64,000 nucleotides of DNA from Streptomyces sp. TLI_171 (lineage in GTDB: Bacteria > Actinomycetota > Actinomycetes > Streptomycetales > Streptomycetaceae): the NCBI RefSeq assembly GCF_003610255.1, contig NZ_RAPS01000001.1, positions 6,165,001-6,229,000 of the forward strand. Reading direction: 5' to 3'. The notes under the pieces were generated by a model. It searched no databases. It worked only from the letters and a program-made list of their open reading frames with translations, and was not told the origin of the DNA. This document shows positions 20,201 to 24,532 of this stretch, piece after piece (positions within the stretch are counted from its first letter, which is position 1; each line of letters begins with the position of its first letter). Position numbers and translations under genes: made by a program.

Positions 20201-23196
20201 TGCGGGATTTTGGCGTCAGACGCCCGGTGATGCGGCTCAAATCCCGCACGACCCCTTGGGGTACGTCGACAGAAGTGGAACTGTCTGTCAGGGCCGCACT
20301 GGGGAAGGCGACCGCACTCGGTCGGGCGGACGGCCGCACGGTCACTGTGCTCGGCGACGTCACCCGGGTGTCCACCATGTCGACCAGCACCGGCCTTCAA
20401 CGAACGGCCGGAGCAGGCCTGGAACTCGGCTTCGGGACCGGAAACGGCGGCACCCTGCGCATTGCGGGTTCGAGACGTCGAACAACCCAGAGCCCCAGTG
20501 GATCGGGAACTGAGACCCACACCCGCGCCGATGCCACCAACAACGGTATGGGTGGGCTTCTGGTGGCCGACTCCGAACTCCACCTTGATTTTACCTTTGC
20601 GACAGCTTCTGTCAATGGCCCCCTCATCACCGTTCCGGGTAGCACGAGCACCCACGTGACGCTTCAGGGCGTGGTTCTGATGGAGCCTCCGGACGCCACC
20701 GAGCACGGGCTCTTGCCGCAGGCCCAGGGCGACCGAGCGACCGCGGCGCAGCAATCGCCGGCCGGACAGCACCCCCCGCTCGCGGTACTCCGCGGCGACG
20801 GCCTGGACCTGACGCAGGTGCGCGGCGTCCCGGACCTCGGAACGATGCTCACCGCCACGGTGCTTCCCGCCCTGGCACCGCTGGTCTTCAAGTCGCACCT
20901 CGACGCCGTTCACGCCGAATTGAGGAAGATGTTCGCCCCGAACGGCACGGCTGCCCTGTTCGCCTGGGGCATGAGCGGAGCTGTCGTGGTGATTCCGCAC
21001 CGGAACCCGGCCGGCATCGACAGCACGGTCAAACTCACCGTCACCTTCAAGGTCGAGCCCGGTACGGCTCGAGGAGCGTCGCCGATCACCAGGCAACTGG
21101 ATCACCGTCGGACGCGGATCCGGTCCGCCCTGAAGGTGGTGTCGGAGTCCACCAGCTTCTCCGCAGCCCTGAACGGGAGTTGGACCATGACGCCGGGGGC
21201 GCCGTTCGACCTCGACCGGGACGGGGCCGCCGCGGGCTCGATCGTCGGCACCCGCAGCCTGCGGACGTCGACCACCGTGGCCCGGGAGAGTGCGGGCTTC
21301 GCCATGACCCGCCTCAAGATGGTTCCGCTGGAGTCCCTGCACGACCTTCAGGTGACCGTCGACTACGAGGTGGCCCACGCCGCCCCGGCGGCCCTGCCCC
21401 TCCTGCCGGTCCCCACCGGCCACTTGGCGGGGCTGCGTCCGCTCTCGGCCGGGCAGGTGCGGGAGACCCACCCCGGTCTGCTGCTCACCTTCCCCCGCGA
21501 GACCGCGCAGGCACGGGCGCACGCCGTGCCACGCCGCCCCCTGACCGTGACACGGGACGCGGAGAGCCACCGCAGAGTGGGCATTGCCCTCGGAGCCGAC
21601 GACCTGATCGCGGTATCGGTCGGCTCCTACGGGAATCTCGCCGATCTGCGCGGCTTGGCAGAGCAACTGGTCCGGGGGCAGCAGACACCGGTTGACGACT
21701 CCGGCCGACAGGACTGGCTCTCCTTGATGTGGCAGTCGGATGCCAGGCTGTCGAAGGTCTTCAGCGAGACCGGCCTCAACGGTGCCCTGCCAGAACTCAT
21801 AGGCGCCGGAATGGAGGTGGAGATCCCCGTGCCGACGCTCGGCTGGTCCACCGCCTCGGGCGTCCTCACGCTGCGCCTCGATCTCAGCGCACTCGAACCG
21901 ACTGGTGTCTCCCTGAAGGGCGGCGTCAGCAAGACGACGCAGCGGCACACCGAGCAGCGCCGGAGCGCAGCCGACGGCTTCGGAACGGTGCGGGTGAGTG
22001 TCGGCGGACGTGCCTCCGCGCTGCCCGGCGAGGCCGGCGGCGCGGGAGACCGACCCGGTGCCGAAGCACTGCCCATGGTCACCGCGGGCGGAAGCCTCAT
22101 CGGTACGTCGGACCACCGGACGGGTGCCGACACGAGCGGTGCCCGGGCGGGATCCGAACGCGGACAGAAGGAGTCCGCCGACTTCACGCAGCTGGCCACT
22201 CCGACGGCCCGCTGGCACCTGACCTGGCAGCCGCCCTCCAGCGCGCCCCGCCACGCACGGGCCGACGTCGCGTACGGGATCGTCCTGTACGTCCCGACCC
22301 CGACCGCCGCCGACCTGACGGATCTCGACGCGGCCGACCCCGGCGCCTTCACCCGGGCGCCCGGACAGCCCACTGCCGCAACGGTCCCCACCCCGCCAGC
22401 TGCGGCTGGCGCAGACGCCTCGACCGACGACCCCGTGTCGGCCACCGAATTCCCGGCCCTCCGGGACTACTTCGGCGATGGCGACGCCGAGCCTGGCCTC
22501 GCACTGCCCGACGCCTCCGGACGGCCGGAGGCGCCAGGCCCCGCCGGTACGGCAGTCCGCAAGAGCGACCCCGTTCGCGCCGCGCTCTGGGCGCACCTCC
22601 TGCGGCAGGCCGTCCCAGAGAACGCCCCTGCACTGACCGGAGCCATCGCCCGGGGCCCCGTCCACGCCTGGGCCGATCTGGCCGAGGCCTTCGACGAGCT
22701 GTACCAGGCGGTGGACGACCGGGCGGCCCTCGGCGCCGTCCCGCGTCCGGCGGGGGCCGCCCCGCGAGGCACGGAGCGGGAACGACTGGACCGCTCCGTC
22801 CTGCGCGCGCAGCACAGGGTCCGCGAAGCCCGGGAGGCGCTTCGTGGCTGGGGGCTCGACAGAGCGCGGATCGCCAAGCTGGCAACCCGGCTCCACACCC
22901 TGACCGCGACGCCCGCCGTGTCTGTGGCACCCGTGTCCGCCCCGGCGCCGACTCCCGCCGCGGGGCAGTCCGTACCCGGCGTGCTGGACAGCGAGGTGAA
23001 GGCGCGTCCGCTGATCGACACCGCCGGACGGACGGTCGGCTTCGCTTCCCTGGCCGGTGCGGCGGGGGTAGCGGTCCCGGGTCCCCGTACGGTGCCGGGT
23101 GCAGGCGGCACGGACGTGACGAAATCCGCCGACGGCTCGTCGATGCCGGTCCTGGCTTCGGTCGGGCCGGGCGCGACGACGGTGGCCGGGACGTGA
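1..23196 (+). CDS. Giant multidomain protein, 5' partial, possible T7SS-type effector
   Basis: One uninterrupted frame runs from the first base to TGA at 23194-23196 (7,731 codons). No stop precedes the GTG at 100, and the same residues recur inside the protein at nt 3469 onward, so the true start lies left of the window. In order: a duplicated ~766-residue segment (nt 1-2299 and 3469-5767) with two OmpA-like-looking alpha/beta stretches per copy; proline/acid-rich linkers; module A (nt 6418-11730); helical and acidic linkers (nt 13040-13130); a domain with GPSGTAAVL and HHSLNEVLAGA signatures (nt 14650-14835); an OTU-like segment lacking the nucleophile (nt 15470-16140); another acidic linker (nt 17040-17180); and module B (nt 17230-22370). 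Helical hairpins ending in WGL or a similar turn separate the parts. No signal peptide can be judged. Such giants in actinobacteria are often T7SS-linked, sometimes annotated as lonely Cys proteins; that label is a guess. The function is unknown. Confidence 0.85.
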   Translation, partial: ARATVEQSILAAAVDVLPGRSDGGGATDGVHTAVANGADDPARPEAFNGDAERTAAAREPSALPIADPEAGPSRSQRVGDQAVEVLRTLRAQTPQVGADVRAAVSRPGASVTARGAHRRALAEYEAAKAGFLRARSAFLAGTTASAPAQLTDARDRLARAEDRLSSARRELVGFGSQGEDLDGVLETQSVRGSETHDEASDTGEGDGRDGASSVVSSRGVSLVVPAVRTLSERSSRVAAFERGRARLSDEQQQDIARTAARIVDAGLKARSEGRTPPRFRVRAGGQGHERPMLGFGSWHRALAVDRAGLVSAGLVLAVEAELAHRGIPGSQLRSVVVLAPYAVSSTTRGFRLWRSDEGAVAGRAVVIEPVDAGGDIGLGADRGVPSEPVDKGWKAVDVPAFIKGQTDVRDEQHRVIGQIARRFAREVLEAEVAGRRLPRVRAVGGGGPAERRSYGSGSWSSEYGMQRARAVQRVFEMALSRQLEDLAPEYGVEPPPLSQVLERPAPAAQASLTASGPEPGSGAKSVYPNRDVRIERVADRDPDADSDTDSDAGSETSSDAESESSELDTGRRANASPIGGRSGRTARRAADPSRRANHWKSRLLEIAGVDDPSSPQAQRVLEAWYRRMRAGAALELLAFNTGGSEEERGRRSANFEAAFAEIESAREGLQEVGVDPDRAEELRRELGQHWAFEDARRQDAEEAGVQEVVAPAPRTVGSDPEVASPVPSTVRSSHEDPAVADADRGERQDPPVRAEPDGDTRPGPLDDETRVELDWPSVSPNRSEIFGGTFGADDDEYSVFEDYDGEGVSPLSKVGLPIDEDAVQVSPLRDTVQPRPVAGGMGEVEARLRPPGEEAETVFHDISTGQPDAREPDPAAVRSLLSSADGARHASALLVRAQSGVSSASIAVRTAQAQLVPLLRNPMALAPVVLGGARIEVHPSAQGVVAARGTEPDVVRTGNSARVAADAVVASADGSDRPAGAAALAQLVHANLEEKDRQLVEAVFARHEHADQAETETSGTAAHGHAEGGTPWPDGPRFGPGWGDEANRSTENAEAFFTGLSLAWNGVNHGTDPVTEQERHNGAAWVRATQPQAIVDLLGHLYGPGLERAVGTPSIHHSSVLAAPVGQAEPTAMVERTVPVLEVAERVAEAELVEQVARATVEQSILAAAVDVLPGRSDGGGATDGVHTAVANGADDPARPEAFNGDAERTAAAREPSALPIADPEAGPSRSQRVGDQAVEVLRTLRAQTPQVGADVRAAVSRPGASVTARGAHRRALAEYEAAKAGFLRARSAFLAGTTASAPAQLTDARDRLARAEDRLSSARRELVGFGSQGEDLDGVLETQSVRGSETHDEASDTGEGDGRDGASSVVSSRGVSLVVPAVRTLSERSSRVAAFERGRARLSDEQQQDIARTAARIVDAGLKARSEGRTPPRFRVRAGGQGHERPMLGFGSWHRALAVDRAGLVSAGLVLAVEAELAHRGIPGSQLRSVVVLAPYAVSSTTRGFRLWRSDEGAVAGRAVVIEPVDAGGDIGLGADRGVPSEPVDKGWKAVDVPAFIKGQTDVRDEQHRVIGQIARRFAREVLEAEVAGRRLPRVRAVGGGGPAERRSYGSGSWSSEYGMQRARAVQRVFEMALSRQLEDLAPEYGVEPPPLSQVLERPAPAAQASLTASGPEPGSGAKSVYPNRDVRIERVADRDPDADSDTDSDAGSETSSDAESESSELDTGRRANASPIGGRSGRTARRAADPSRRANHWKSRLLEIAGVDDPSSPQAQRVLEAWYRRMRAGAALELLAFNTGGSEEERGRRSANFEAAFAEIESAREGLQEVGVDPDRAEELRRELGQHWAFEDARRQDAEEAGVQEVVAPAPRTVGSDPEVASPVPSTVRSSHEDPAVADADRGERQDPPVRAEPDGDTRPGPLDVDGRRALLASLINERANRKAVYPVGQRADRDRPTTAMEAWAALEHAEAHLDEVDEQLRAAEDHARHQRNHSSGSEPDFSEGRAELERAEDRFNEAEQDARAWGLGSSVRAQIKARFDERMATVPGLRGGSRRGGVAAAVMGSTAGETAPEPEPDRTATAAADRMDDEPENGPDGGPEDGPGDGPEDGPGDGPEDGPGGSPAEPGPTPSTAPDTTTDADRADLTRRFAPPAYSTSPDFRQTVGMENVDLVGGVLLGAVGHELDRLGLGVDHPLRRHLKKLAESGDDAAFVRQAVGDVLELKVGDTTLHLRLRLGGWRQLTDPRGRSVVPDRTVFNLDPQLSSSSEQRRQEITDTRVITPTTSSVTLGMDQETTIGAGAVLTEDNMGIGANLRAVASLGAVTRTTTATTIAMTSRGSKGSSYRSVDFLYDVGFDLVLESDGKSPRQAHGIVEHALVMGYPREILQSTAIKDGQPRGGGSRNWPATKRSRQADTDELRAALDRAATGRTGPTANPAEFSEWDPGNDEVGEGPDRSEATQDDGDAANPYRGAVPAGREPGRPAVVGPPVEINGLSRIETLVGAERVRFAATELIDGVEAYHPETRTVVLGSISVLELMTGLHEALQGGYRTPLVTLPGGSTALELTATAHNPRMVVEEDIYSHLEYEIVHIQGVGSPVGRRDRMEYGVTASGPIPFGPVVVRPALTGTAQRAVQYTQAGQGALTFFSQKVNVNGEHTSVVEFDVKVRLSDLSARDVPLSAQPAVWVKAQVRMLTSDARKAVGTRSASVSGPATEALPSSTGSEDEENTRHHGHDRTHGVDRAARTAPGRRLAIPRRYGAWLPQSVLVESVDPKQATVFFDSVLSYLRTHHAAYLPPVDTGDGSPVGRGRKALGLTEQFGNAYLLTAALRPQGLAVRLNSMISGVETLVLTRQTKRGPRRLFLVVEAEPDHTNATYEQSLFTENEFAAGSQVDLTTARDDSVARFGTLDVPVGNAGSLTPLLTSIYTGVTDGIGDVRSLTRTDQRAGRRISAIGTEWTARMSTAFVFRVRAEEVVPDGDEADTDGSEMVPLSDLPLPATTPGRRAPAQTGPRPGHGTPAAPREQNEDTEADAQAGPGTPSASEPVSVGVRLLVPEDQLDEEDPETGAFVPSVSMESASDNGRAVRRPATATTSPGAAAPTWHPVAGDVGGDEAMHLFHTGAAIKGLESWLRDRGLPELTPEERSALRMRMHGLSTHLRDLTLPQPLFLLRAGSRFWETDTWVQLNVQARIGRTTALGTTSGITMTLKGDLTRIATAETSSGAQRTSGGLLEFAFHTPGSGTLRAGVVQRSTEQEPQSRSIEAQGRNDSLFFSPSTVVFADSVLHLEFSLSPVRGAASLPGTVKPPTPGGAAENHSATATGLVMLGASDAAPRGLIVPDHPETVRPPLPAADSPTFPSAAVLRGDGLDLARVLQVPDLTGMLREDVLPVLRPHLAPGHLDLVHTELAKLFTPTGTGSMFTAALNQMVLLFPYRTPGGGQTLLKASVTFRIAGSHSLGLSSVPRLSERRNLGSVVSTAVAARNTSLAMTGMANWTRSPGAPFDANRDASISGAYTRTTGAGTQVSVSEEMWNIAVVRLKQSMLDSTHGLAVDVDFEISTSPSVTMPGVPLPAGFLSGLTGIRHPEPSATGTTGGTTPTTAEAVPPPVRQSVSRILPGLALTFPLTTATGANAVQPRMPSQIDRNVPPFERHGVAVAPPLLHGVNLGSFGDLIGLRKAAEQLIRGGRSERAHQDWLTSMWQNDVRLSVALTETSLAAFLPQLLGEGMVIEMGVPEVFGPLSTGRLVVRLDLPALRSVDVSFPESTRKTLSRHIERRRSLRSVNVSQRTGISGRESFLPTGAGDLDPGTLPGALPSISAGVGPVLVMDSRVASDTGGHRVQAEGGQKESGLTYEKMTAHEAVWHLTWQPGSGTASHAQVTVVDEAVVLYVPERLTGPLSSLTASDPDAFLHPIPPRPAATGSAWTDEAGMSQSGSRAGGRRTADDGDALAEHFRDGGADHLVAMPDRTGMPDGPESDDGEWSQAWATKLRRAAARHNTAHVSGAENAPIGPVAAWNVLTDALDERRKASDSRESLRAQRENPPPDQSSEERAYWAQEENLREQKLTDARRAVHLAEENLAAWGLNRARLAGLAADLYTERWNQRRRTVLDSALTRMVQTGASARPAEGSAAPRQVKSALASARLAEGSAASWQAGPAEAGPRRGVPRPVRKVSWEDEVGLPSQGDHSSPVTESDRLLGAHLADRSDVRAEIRRLGQAVEPHLAIQPFTDEDALVSLDRLLLAVRESESLIDATGLDDTHLILETARSLEQESIGASDYLPDYALLRLVAVARATATGRSAEAALDEAADWDTQNGRLRGFGPARTPLTAADVPPVTPAEFAAHTSAAGLRGVVVDVPSDDDSNEAEDANHDEDEDGDEDGDEDRGGGGPGRSPTGGTGPAVPGAERDGEVPPDESDTAEPEADHWGTEERTGDIAALQDSTASVTGESGPIEELVSHGVREDRSRQRAADAEDEAVGEVLGEFTEAGREAAAGADRLRDVLDRGQGHQRLGGSRAVEELRAASAAYADRTSAWAEARGRVVALGMDPANPAGRGSVPLTGKPGDPRLLGGAGHEDGRGLRQSVAVTVRRGTNPFSPDDAQQLRTIAEVYADLASAHHRRGIELPRLTVTTHTFKLFSTSKQAAAKGTAVVEVLRDVLVETFAARKRAGENVPDLHWINVFLTTTPTSSLNTSDRATVDVDPGSGARSDPEDRARIEYMEAAVVYERRLGRFLLGLPAVERQVADLARAFWKVAGDSGSGAGARELVQLLVALGAEQPTFPGAVGTDVRTLRDVATGGNIREQMLLIYNAAALGPEWWGPRLDPIEKWRPVRRRYSSTDAPPSMAASVFPPLSKREQAFVVDKKGRLRWQHGSDHADIPLSAGLHREAQGLGGIVSTGPSGTAAVLMHIAVKISTVTSISFDPRLFLLATAGYMISVRHHSLNEVLAGAAAYDESVGGRLGLAFDPGFDHHRRLPGVGELQLREQVAVGGLFPHEHAWPITRSSQRSRAPEISPSYGDTVLTALGVTRAEWGAQLDLWARTARAQEGPGSDPAASAEDRVEAWSRYRAARIAEQLQDEQEAQQWTNSSDAETLAPGSAREQSPTLRRLRQDLAVAVDGLRRLGIDPQEADELLAVWANLKPLLSLDTVAPVTTPEQDRALATAGAVVWPLPRRRDDFWSAVAAVVCPGHGEGRPDPRTVATAPLLRKRLIGLLRDELGRGDTPLWDLVADNAVAALAEFRAAAAAGRDHADPAAPAPERAADAWDDRGAAPVRKLGSLPDRAATAADRAGEVARIARKLAPALTGRQKDELLRHLVRTEPGPAGRRLVARLASEVTGRPVQLLLPGGQRFAARPLHATTARAFPAIIVTAEADRGRICHGLTVPRGAPDSRAVVAGAHSNRRRRDGGRRDAPAQVPETRKGKDKDLSAGHADGRGSRLGARPGDGGAEARLALPDAAGSPDIMEDSTHDPLWAEDQRTPGAGATARDWGRRLRAAAHDRPSAGSTPGREPARAWTEYTEALVALYQARNEVARLSGRPPVGRLKAALDAKRMQQWGADPGAGGSTPPRSDADRVREAELAVTRTATAYRAAADELAAWGLTPDVLAKLAAQFRQDWAGRGGLAGAGPLGDEEADGPGPVIETGSVEVADAAGRRDTAGPRTDEKGESSTGNAAEHGDRRVVEADRGADAEHERAAVGEEEADADDLDAEHDDEDEEDVDCRVEDEEGEDELTDDEGPLPSRVVLSDRTTTATDRADDHRRFAPPPYVTSPDFEHAIGMENVEPVGRRLLAALEHQMTGLGLAADHPLRAALAPLGDKRSAAPMVRQAVGDVVELRVGDTVLHLRLRLGGWRQASDPRGRLVLRDPKKFGITPKGWASREVRAQESTVRQTTTAVFGTETVALDQETAGGPGTLLTREVLGVTGSLRGVSSIVHTATTKAATTIASTQRGSKGSSYRSVDFLHDVGFDLVLERPGLPSVQRQGVVGHGLLLRYPRELLRHAPRYAGDRLGGSSRSWRASPGEGPMVDTPQLRAALARASAARIPAVEPGDFRDWKPGQSLASNGATTAEAGAVGALRASPTDSDAMPAPMPAAPVPVPRRLGPPVHIPSLSRVETLTGAGRVREAALALAGGDLIGGVSRELLLSSVSVTELMTTFHEALHGGHRTVVLDLGEGPCQLLITATAHNPKIVIAEDPYSRLELETSLSQYPSRPPAMRDRNEYGFVFSGAVPLTSGVVLRVGVSATGQQATQFTLPGTGATTVFTQKINVDDEATAVVDFDVRMEVSVLGTGGAASTAPVVPVRIGVRVRMLAADARALGGVPDDPELPLPGEVRRAGFSASSGASQARGAGRVGRQTPSAPGDPEEVRTESVDRRARTSAGRELRIPDRFADWLPSSVVVARVEPLHTAALLDAVVAYVRESFDGYLPDSPDVFGNATVLASVLLPDGLAVRLHAMVVGAESFVLVKQTAFGPRRLFVTVEAEPDHSTDVYLGSVQTENEFGTTVVSPIGLGRENSGSFSVGVDLPFGNRKPILPPLSTITGGPLVGAARGWSLTTTDQTSARRVSSVKTPWTARMATSFIIRVSAHEEPIFGSAIRPPAPASNGGATRGAVVAQPVRVELLYPEIHLDEVWPDGTATPVPAVESAVDQGAVVRRPLPSVLIPVNAGSASTDTAPTAAPSTAVHGRTWTPAPQQWAGHEAVHLFPTAAAAKEVEDWIAGSPFGPLDEEDRAALRMVLHGLTARLRDFGVRRPVMRLKSRTTPWGTSTEVELSVRAALGKATALGRADGRTVTVLGDVTRVSTMSTSTGLQRTAGAGLELGFGTGNGGTLRIAGSRRRTTQSPSGSGTETHTRADATNNGMGGLLVADSELHLDFTFATASVNGPLITVPGSTSTHVTLQGVVLMEPPDATEHGLLPQAQGDRATAAQQSPAGQHPPLAVLRGDGLDLTQVRGVPDLGTMLTATVLPALAPLVFKSHLDAVHAELRKMFAPNGTAALFAWGMSGAVVVIPHRNPAGIDSTVKLTVTFKVEPGTARGASPITRQLDHRRTRIRSALKVVSESTSFSAALNGSWTMTPGAPFDLDRDGAAAGSIVGTRSLRTSTTVARESAGFAMTRLKMVPLESLHDLQVTVDYEVAHAAPAALPLLPVPTGHLAGLRPLSAGQVRETHPGLLLTFPRETAQARAHAVPRRPLTVTRDAESHRRVGIALGADDLIAVSVGSYGNLADLRGLAEQLVRGQQTPVDDSGRQDWLSLMWQSDARLSKVFSETGLNGALPELIGAGMEVEIPVPTLGWSTASGVLTLRLDLSALEPTGVSLKGGVSKTTQRHTEQRRSAADGFGTVRVSVGGRASALPGEAGGAGDRPGAEALPMVTAGGSLIGTSDHRTGADTSGARAGSERGQKESADFTQLATPTARWHLTWQPPSSAPRHARADVAYGIVLYVPTPTAADLTDLDAADPGAFTRAPGQPTAATVPTPPAAAGADASTDDPVSATEFPALRDYFGDGDAEPGLALPDASGRPEAPGPAGTAVRKSDPVRAALWAHLLRQAVPENAPALTGAIARGPVHAWADLAEAFDELYQAVDDRAALGAVPRPAGAAPRGTERERLDRSVLRAQHRVREAREALRGWGLDRARIAKLATRLHTLTATPAVSVAPVSAPAPTPAAGQSVPGVLDSEVKARPLIDTAGRTVGFASLAGAAGVAVPGPRTVPGAGGTDVTKSADGSSMPVLASVGPGATTVAGT
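3469..5767 (+). repeat. Long in-frame tandem repeat, copy R2
   Basis: Second copy of the 2,299-bp segment seen at 1-2299, with one substitution (position 5718). It encodes the same ~766 residues. After it the protein enters new sequence (helical hairpin, then the DGPEDGPG linker and module A) instead of the single-copy segment that follows R1. The near identity points to a very recent duplication, ongoing gene conversion, or an assembly artefact. Confidence 0.95.
6289..6360 (+). repeat. Three 24-bp tandem repeats coding for DGPEDGPG
   Basis: A 24-bp unit (gggcctgaggac followed by gggccgggcgac) is repeated three times, the last copy ending ggcggt instead of ggcgac. It lies in the proline/glycine/acid linker just before module A of the giant protein. 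The unit is a multiple of three, so changes in copy number would lengthen or shorten the linker without breaking the frame. Confidence 0.9.
6418..11730 (+). repeat. Paralogous module A within the giant protein
   Basis: About 1,770 residues opening with RRFAPPAYSTSPDFRQTVG and closing near AVVLYVPERLTGPL. The same order of landmarks recurs in module B: GMENV, HPLR, RQAVGDVLELKVGDT, LHLRLRLGGWRQ, MDQET versus LDQET, RGSKGSSYRSVDFL, TATAHNP, VEAEPDH, LFHTGAA versus LFPTAAA, VLRGDGLDL, DWLTSMWQ versus DWLSLMWQ, and a final WHLTWQP. The sequence is rich in Thr, Ser, Val and Arg in alternating patterns, suggesting extended beta structure (inference). No catalytic motif was recognised. Confidence 0.8.
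12336..12453 (+). repeat. Imperfect ~57-bp tandem repeat in an Ala/Ser-rich linker
   Basis: Two adjacent copies, each starting near cctccgcgcgt, code for ASARPAEGSAAPRQ and then ASARLAEGSAASWQ. They follow a WGL-type helical hairpin after module A and are in frame. This appears to be a local duplication in a low-complexity linker. Confidence 0.7.
17230..22370 (+). repeat. Paralogous module B within the giant protein
   Basis: About 1,713 residues that parallel module A along their whole length: start RRFAPPPYVTSPDFEHAIG, GMENVEPVG, LHLRLRLGGWRQ, RGSKGSSYRSVDFL, VEAEPDH, VLRGDGLDL and end WHLTWQP followed by YGIVLYVP. The copies differ at many positions and in loop lengths, so this duplication is far older than the R1/R2 tandem repeat. 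The module carries very few cysteines. Its function was not recognised. Confidence 0.8.
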
Positions 23197-23334
23197 CGCC
23201 GCCGCTGCCCGGCCGAGTTTTGTCCCCAGCGTGCGGACGTTTGCCTCATGCTGCAGGCGCCCCCCACCGCAACAGGCACCCCGCTAGCCTAGGCCGAGAC
23301 CCGATCACCTCTCGTGCGCCCAGTGGAGCAGGCC

Positions 23335-24303
23335 ATGACCGTTGCGTGGTCCACCGCGACCTTCGATCTCTTCGACCGCGCGGACGCCCTTCGGGAGACC
23401 GTCCGCGACCACCTCGTCCCGGTCGAACTGCGACTTCCCGAGCGGCCGTCGGAGGTCTTCGCCGAGGTCGAGATCAGCCAGGCAGGACCGCTCCAGGTGA
23501 GCACAGTGCACGCCAACCCCGCCACTGTGCACCGCCTGCCGAGTCAGGCCAAGGAGGACGCGGAGCCGTGGGTCTTCGTGAGCGTCCAGGCGACCGGGAC
23601 CAGCATGATCGTGCAGGACGGCCGGCACACCGTCATCGGCCCGGGACAGATCGGTCTGTACGACACCACGCGGCCCTACACCCTACTGTTCGAGGAAGGC
23701 GTGCACACGCACTTCCTCCGTGTCCCCCGGGACGACCTGGCCCTCAGCCCTCGATTGCTTACCGGTGCCGTGGCCCGGCCGCTCGGTGGCCCCGGGACCA
23801 CCGGAGGCCTCGCCTCTAGCTTCATTGCGGCCATGGCCTCGTCCCAGGTGACCGACACACCCATCGGGGCGGCCGCCACGGCAGCGGCAGCAGTGGCGCT
23901 GCTCCGCGGTGTCGTCGCCGAGGTCGGTACTGAGGACCGCACCGTCCGGGAAGCCCGGCACGAAACCCTGTTTCTGCGGGTCATCGACTATCTGGAGCGG
24001 CACCTCGCCGATCCCGGCCTGACTCCGGACCAGGTGGCGCGGGCGCACCACGTGTCCCGTCGACATCTCTACAACGTCCTTGCAGGGCAGGGCATCTGCT
24101 TCGGAGACTGGATCCGGGCCCGGCGCCTGGACCGCTGCCGCGAGGAACTCGCCGCGAACCCGTCGACGACGGTGGCCGAGGCCGCCGTCCACTGGGGGTT
24201 CGGCAGCGCCGACCGCTTCGGCCGGACCTTCAGGGCGGTCTACGGGACGTCGCCGACAGCCTGGCGCGCCCTCTCCCGCCTCGCCGATGGCGAACCGCGC
24301 TGA
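23335..24303 (+). CDS. AraC-family transcriptional regulator
   Basis: A 322-residue DNA-binding regulator. The N-terminal ~190 residues look like an AraC-binding-like cupin domain of the type fused to AraC HTH domains in actinobacteria, and would sense an unknown signal. The C-terminal ~100 residues form the AraC/XylS double HTH: TPDQVARAHHVSRRHLYNVL gives the first helix pair and VAEAAVHWGFGSADRFGRTF the second, ending in YGTSPTAWR. ATG 23335 was preferred over the in-frame GTG at 23314 because GGAG lies just upstream at SD distance. The gene stands 138 bp after the giant gene and 229 bp before the T7SS-associated gene on the same strand, so it may control either those genes or the terpene cyclase. 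The target is unknown. Confidence 0.88.
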   Translation: MTVAWSTATFDLFDRADALRETVRDHLVPVELRLPERPSEVFAEVEISQAGPLQVSTVHANPATVHRLPSQAKEDAEPWVFVSVQATGTSMIVQDGRHTVIGPGQIGLYDTTRPYTLLFEEGVHTHFLRVPRDDLALSPRLLTGAVARPLGGPGTTGGLASSFIAAMASSQVTDTPIGAAATAAAAVALLRGVVAEVGTEDRTVREARHETLFLRVIDYLERHLADPGLTPDQVARAHHVSRRHLYNVLAGQGICFGDWIRARRLDRCREELAANPSTTVAEAAVHWGFGSADRFGRTFRAVYGTSPTAWRALSRLADGEPR

Positions 24304-24532
24304 CGTACGGACGCGCCCGTGGACGGAGGGGGCAGTGGCACTGCCCCTTGGGCCATCGTTCCCGCTTCGGGGGTTGCCCCGGATCCGGGCGAGGCCGTGG
24401 AATGGACATGCCCCGAAAGGCGTCGGGAGGCCAGCCGGGAAGGACCTGTCCGGTCGCCGCTCCAGGCGTTCACCCCCTTGGCCTTGTCAGGGGATCCGGG
24501 CCCCTGCTGATGGCGACAACGGCCCCTTGGAG

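Noticed and set aside
23197-23334. Terminator or promoter between the giant gene and the AraC gene
   Set aside because: GC-rich with no clear stem plus T-run and no well-spaced -35/-10 pair.
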